DNA of 64,000 nt, taken from assembly GCF_025465945.1 (NCBI RefSeq), contig NZ_JANLNW010000074.1:62001-126000 (forward strand), given 5' to 3'. The position numbers were made by a program, and so were the translations under genes. The stretch is from Pseudomonas sp. 6D_7.1_Bac1 (lineage in GTDB: Bacteria; Pseudomonadota; Gammaproteobacteria; Pseudomonadales; Pseudomonadaceae). Below the pieces are notes generated by a model. The model worked only from the letters and a program-made list of their open reading frames with translations, searched no databases and was not told the DNA's origin. Of this stretch, positions 61,971 through 64,000 are shown in pieces. Positions within the stretch are counted from its first letter, which is position 1. Every line of letters begins with the position of its first letter.

Positions 61971-62045
61971 TCGCGGCCTTCGCGAGCAGGCTCGCTCCCA
62001 CATTGGATCTGCGGCGTTAACAAGACCCTGCTCGCGAAGGGGCCT
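61971..62045. repeat. REP pair (REPIN-like), second arm degenerate
   Basis: The Pseudomonas REP core GCGAGCAGGCTCGCTCCCACA lies at about 61982-62002. An inverted, shortened copy (CCTGCTCGCGAAGG) follows at 62027-62040. Such elements sit in intergenic DNA and are spread by RAYT transposases. Confidence 0.75.
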
Positions 62046-62077
62046 GCATAGGCAATACACATTCTGGAAATGACACC

Positions 62078-63493
62078 ATGAACGACACCGAAAGCCTCAA
62101 GGACTACCAACGTGTGCGCATGTTGGCGATCCGCTCGCTGTTCGAAATCATCGAGCAATCCAGCGAAGGCACGGTGATCGTTGACCGCGATGCGAACATC
62201 GTCTGGATGAACGAGCGTTACGCCAGACGCTTCGGCCTTGAGTCGGCGGCAGTGGCGATCGGAAAGCCTTGCGAAAGCGTGATCCCCGGCAGCCTGTTGC
62301 GCGAGGTCGTGCGTACCGGTCGACCAATCCTGCTGGACATGCAAGACACGCCCAAAGAGCCGCTGGTGGTCATGCGCCTGCCGATTCACGACGATGCCGG
62401 CGCGGTGATCGGTGCCATCGGGTTTGCGCTGTTCGATGAATTGCGCAGCCTGTCGCCGATGCTCAAGCGCTACCTGAGCCTGCAGGAAGAGCTGGCCTCG
62501 ACCCGTTCGCTGCTGCGAGCCCGGCAAGCCAAATACACCTTCGCCCACTTCATTGGCACCAGCGCCGCCAGCCTGGAAGTCAAACGCCGCGCCCGGCGCA
62601 GCGCCAGCACTGAATCCCCGGTCTTGTTGCTGGGTGAAACCGGCACCGGCAAAGAGCTGCTGGCCCAGGCGATTCATGGTGCCTCGCCACGGGCGCATAA
62701 AGCCTTTGTCAGCATCAACAGCGCGGCGATTCCCGAAGCACTGCTCGAAGCCGAGTTTTTCGGCACCGCCCCCGGCGCCTTCACCGGTGCGGATCGCAAG
62801 GGTCGCTCCGGCAAGCTGCAGATCGCTCAGGGTGGGACCCTGTTTCTTGACGAGATCGGCGACATGCCGCTGCCGTTGCAAAGCAAATTGTTGCGGGTAC
62901 TGCAGGAAAAAGAGTTCGAACCGGTCGGCTCCAACGAAGTGATCCAGAGCGACGTGCGAGTGATCGCCGCGACCTCCACCGACCTCGAAGCGGCGATCAA
63001 ACGCGGCGAGTTTCGTGCCGACCTGTATTACCGCCTCAACGTGTTGCCAATTCAGGTACCGCCTCTGCGAGAACGCCTCGACGACCTGCCGGCCCTGAGC
63101 GAAGCGATTCTCGAAGAGCTGCGCAGTCAACATGAACTCGACAGCCAGGCCCTGGAGTTGCTCGGCCAACACGCCTGGCCGGGGAACATTCGCGAGCTGC
63201 GCAATGTGCTGGAACGGGCCGCACTGCTCAGCGATGACCTGATCCTGAACGCCGTCGAGATTCGCGCGGCGATTGGCAGTTTTGTCGCGGTACAGCGCTC
63301 CGTGCCCGCGGCCATTGAAACGGTTGCCAATGAGACTTTCAGCGCTGCCCGTGAACGCTTTGACCGACAGTTGATTGAAAACACGCTGGCGCACTGTGGC
63401 GGCAAGGTTATCGAAGCAGCGGCACGACTGGGGCTTGGGCGCTCGACGTTGTACAAGAAAATGGTCGCGTTGGGGATTGCCGAGTCTCTATAA
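62078..63493 (+). CDS. Sigma-54-dependent activator (PAS-AAA-Fis), HbcR-like
   Basis: A 471-residue enhancer-binding protein. Residues about 20-130 form a PAS domain (EGTVIVDRDANIVWMNERYARRFG). The AAA+ core has Walker A GETGTGKE, the sigma-54 contact loop GAFTGADRKGRSGK, Walker B GGTLFLDEIGD and the arginine finger in FRADLYYRLNVLPI. The C-terminal Fis-type HTH is GGKVIEAAARLGLGRSTLYKKM. It lies directly upstream of a GntP-permease gene with a -24/-12 promoter, as PA2005 (HbcR) does before PA2004 in P. aeruginosa, where the system serves 3-hydroxybutyrate. The functional equation with HbcR is inferred from layout. Confidence 0.9.
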   Translation: MNDTESLKDYQRVRMLAIRSLFEIIEQSSEGTVIVDRDANIVWMNERYARRFGLESAAVAIGKPCESVIPGSLLREVVRTGRPILLDMQDTPKEPLVVMRLPIHDDAGAVIGAIGFALFDELRSLSPMLKRYLSLQEELASTRSLLRARQAKYTFAHFIGTSAASLEVKRRARRSASTESPVLLLGETGTGKELLAQAIHGASPRAHKAFVSINSAAIPEALLEAEFFGTAPGAFTGADRKGRSGKLQIAQGGTLFLDEIGDMPLPLQSKLLRVLQEKEFEPVGSNEVIQSDVRVIAATSTDLEAAIKRGEFRADLYYRLNVLPIQVPPLRERLDDLPALSEAILEELRSQHELDSQALELLGQHAWPGNIRELRNVLERAALLSDDLILNAVEIRAAIGSFVAVQRSVPAAIETVANETFSAARERFDRQLIENTLAHCGGKVIEAAARLGLGRSTLYKKMVALGIAESL

Positions 63494-63535
63494 AGAGATA
63501 TCCGTCTCTGTTTATAGACATGACTTGAAACCGCA

Positions 63536-63641
63536 TCGCGGCCATCGCGAGCAGGCTCGCTCCCACACTGAATCGCATTAAATTCACATTTCCGGGTCAA
63601 CCCTGAACAAATGTGGGAGCGAGCCTGCTCGCGATAGAGCC
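63536..63641. repeat. REPIN (inverted REP pair)
   Basis: A REP at 63536-63567 (core GCGAGCAGGCTCGCTCCCACA) and its reverse complement at 63612-63641 enclose 44 bases. Arms agree nearly completely, so this copy looks young relative to the one at 61971. Confidence 0.85.
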
Positions 63642-63735
63642 GTCCCTGCCACTACAAGTCTCTAACTTGAGACAAATTATTTACTGCCTCCTATAAAAAT
63701 AAAAAATATTCATATATTTCAACAAGTTGCTTGAA

Positions 63736-63751
63736 TGGCACGAAACTCGCT
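63736..63751 (+). promoter_or_regulatory. Sigma-54 (-24/-12) promoter
   Basis: TGGCACGAAACTCGCT matches the consensus TGGCACG-N4-TTGCT except for one base. GG at 63737-63738 and GC at 63749-63750 are ten bases apart, as required. It lies 58 bases before the permease ATG and directly downstream of the sigma-54 activator gene. Confidence 0.85.
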
Positions 63752-63808
63752 AACGCCCTCTCCTACAAAAGATCCACCCCACAAAAATAACAATCCAGGA
63801 GACACACC

Positions 63809-64000
63809 ATGAGTGTGATCATTGCCTTGGCAGCCCTTGCGCTGCTGATGCTGGCTGCTTACCGTGGCTACAGCGTCATTCTCTTCGCTCCGATTGCCGC
63901 CCTTGGCGCGGTCCTGCTCACTGACCCTTCTGCCGTTGCGCCCGCCTTCACCGGCGTGTTCATGGAGAAGATGGTCGGCTTCATCAAACTGTATTTCCCG
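63809..64000 (+). CDS. GntP-family permease, N-terminal part (3' end outside window)
   Basis: The first 64 residues, MSVIIALAALALLMLAAYRGYSV followed by ILFAPIAALGAVLLTDPSAVAPAFTGVFMEKMVGFIKLYFP, match the start of GntP-type carriers for hydroxy acids or short-chain acids. Two hydrophobic helices are visible. AGGAG at 63797-63801 fixes the start. Its sigma-54 promoter and the upstream activator suggest uptake of 3-hydroxybutyrate or a related acid. Confidence 0.85.
   Translation, partial: MSVIIALAALALLMLAAYRGYSVILFAPIAALGAVLLTDPSAVAPAFTGVFMEKMVGFIKLYFP

Overview
The window looks like a chromosome segment of a fluorescent-group Pseudomonas. The order gacA (TTG start), uvrC, pgsA, tRNA-Gly is the usual pseudomonad arrangement. 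REP elements with the GCGAGCAGGCTCGC core, PhaG, a pau/puu-type glutamylpolyamine cluster and dense codirectional operons fit the same assignment. It begins inside an acyl-CoA dehydrogenase gene and ends inside a GntP-type permease gene.

Region by region: (1) 1-6754 is a CoA-dependent degradation block (acyl-CoA dehydrogenase, SDR, acyl-CoA synthetase) followed by an exported sulfatase, a FadL-type outer-membrane channel and a lipoprotein. (2) 6803-10057 is a minus-strand operon of FAD oxidase, XRE-cupin regulator and glutamine-synthetase-like ligase, with a perfect 11-bp inverted repeat at its head; a Rieske/FAD reductase fusion gene is divergent. (3) 12110-15228 is the most unusual locus: three small proteins sharing one C-terminal module (DUF1843-like, two of them with a DUF1842-like front) followed by a radical SAM/SPASM enzyme, which is the layout of a peptide-modification system. 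(4) 15312-24637 holds an AraC regulator, a thiolase/3-hydroxyacyl-CoA dehydrogenase/TetR operon, a Tat-exported HAD phosphatase divergent from a DeoR regulator, phaG, a periplasmic binding protein and a protein with two nuclease-like motifs.

(5) 24675-47190 looks like a mobile or formerly mobile segment. A 15-base copy of the 3' end of the tRNA-Gly gene lies at 24675-24689, in the same orientation as the intact tRNA at 47115-47190. Between them are an amidohydrolase/isochorismatase pair, a LysR gene cut short at its DNA-binding domain, a nine-gene cellulose operon in one direction (bcsE-F-G-R-Q-A-B-Z-C), a transposase relic, a second LysR gene, an SDR/NTF2 pair and a secreted M20 peptidase. 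No integrase is visible.

(6) 47254-50315 is the core pgsA/uvrC/gacA block, followed by a GNAT acetyltransferase and a nitrilase-family amidase. (7) 51814-53372 is a DAHP synthase gene preceded by an aromatic-rich 42-residue leader peptide, an intrinsic terminator and a second aromatic-rich small ORF, which reads as transcription attenuation of aromatic amino acid synthesis. (8) 53475-56261 has a protein of three Ig-like repeats, a P. fragi-type lipase without signal peptide, and a parvulin. (9) 56399-61955 is a YejABEF-type peptide ABC importer. (10) 62078-64000 has a sigma-54 activator followed by a GntP permease gene with a clear -24/-12 promoter, matching the 3-hydroxybutyrate use locus of P. 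aeruginosa in layout.

All calls were made by reading the sequence; no database search was run.
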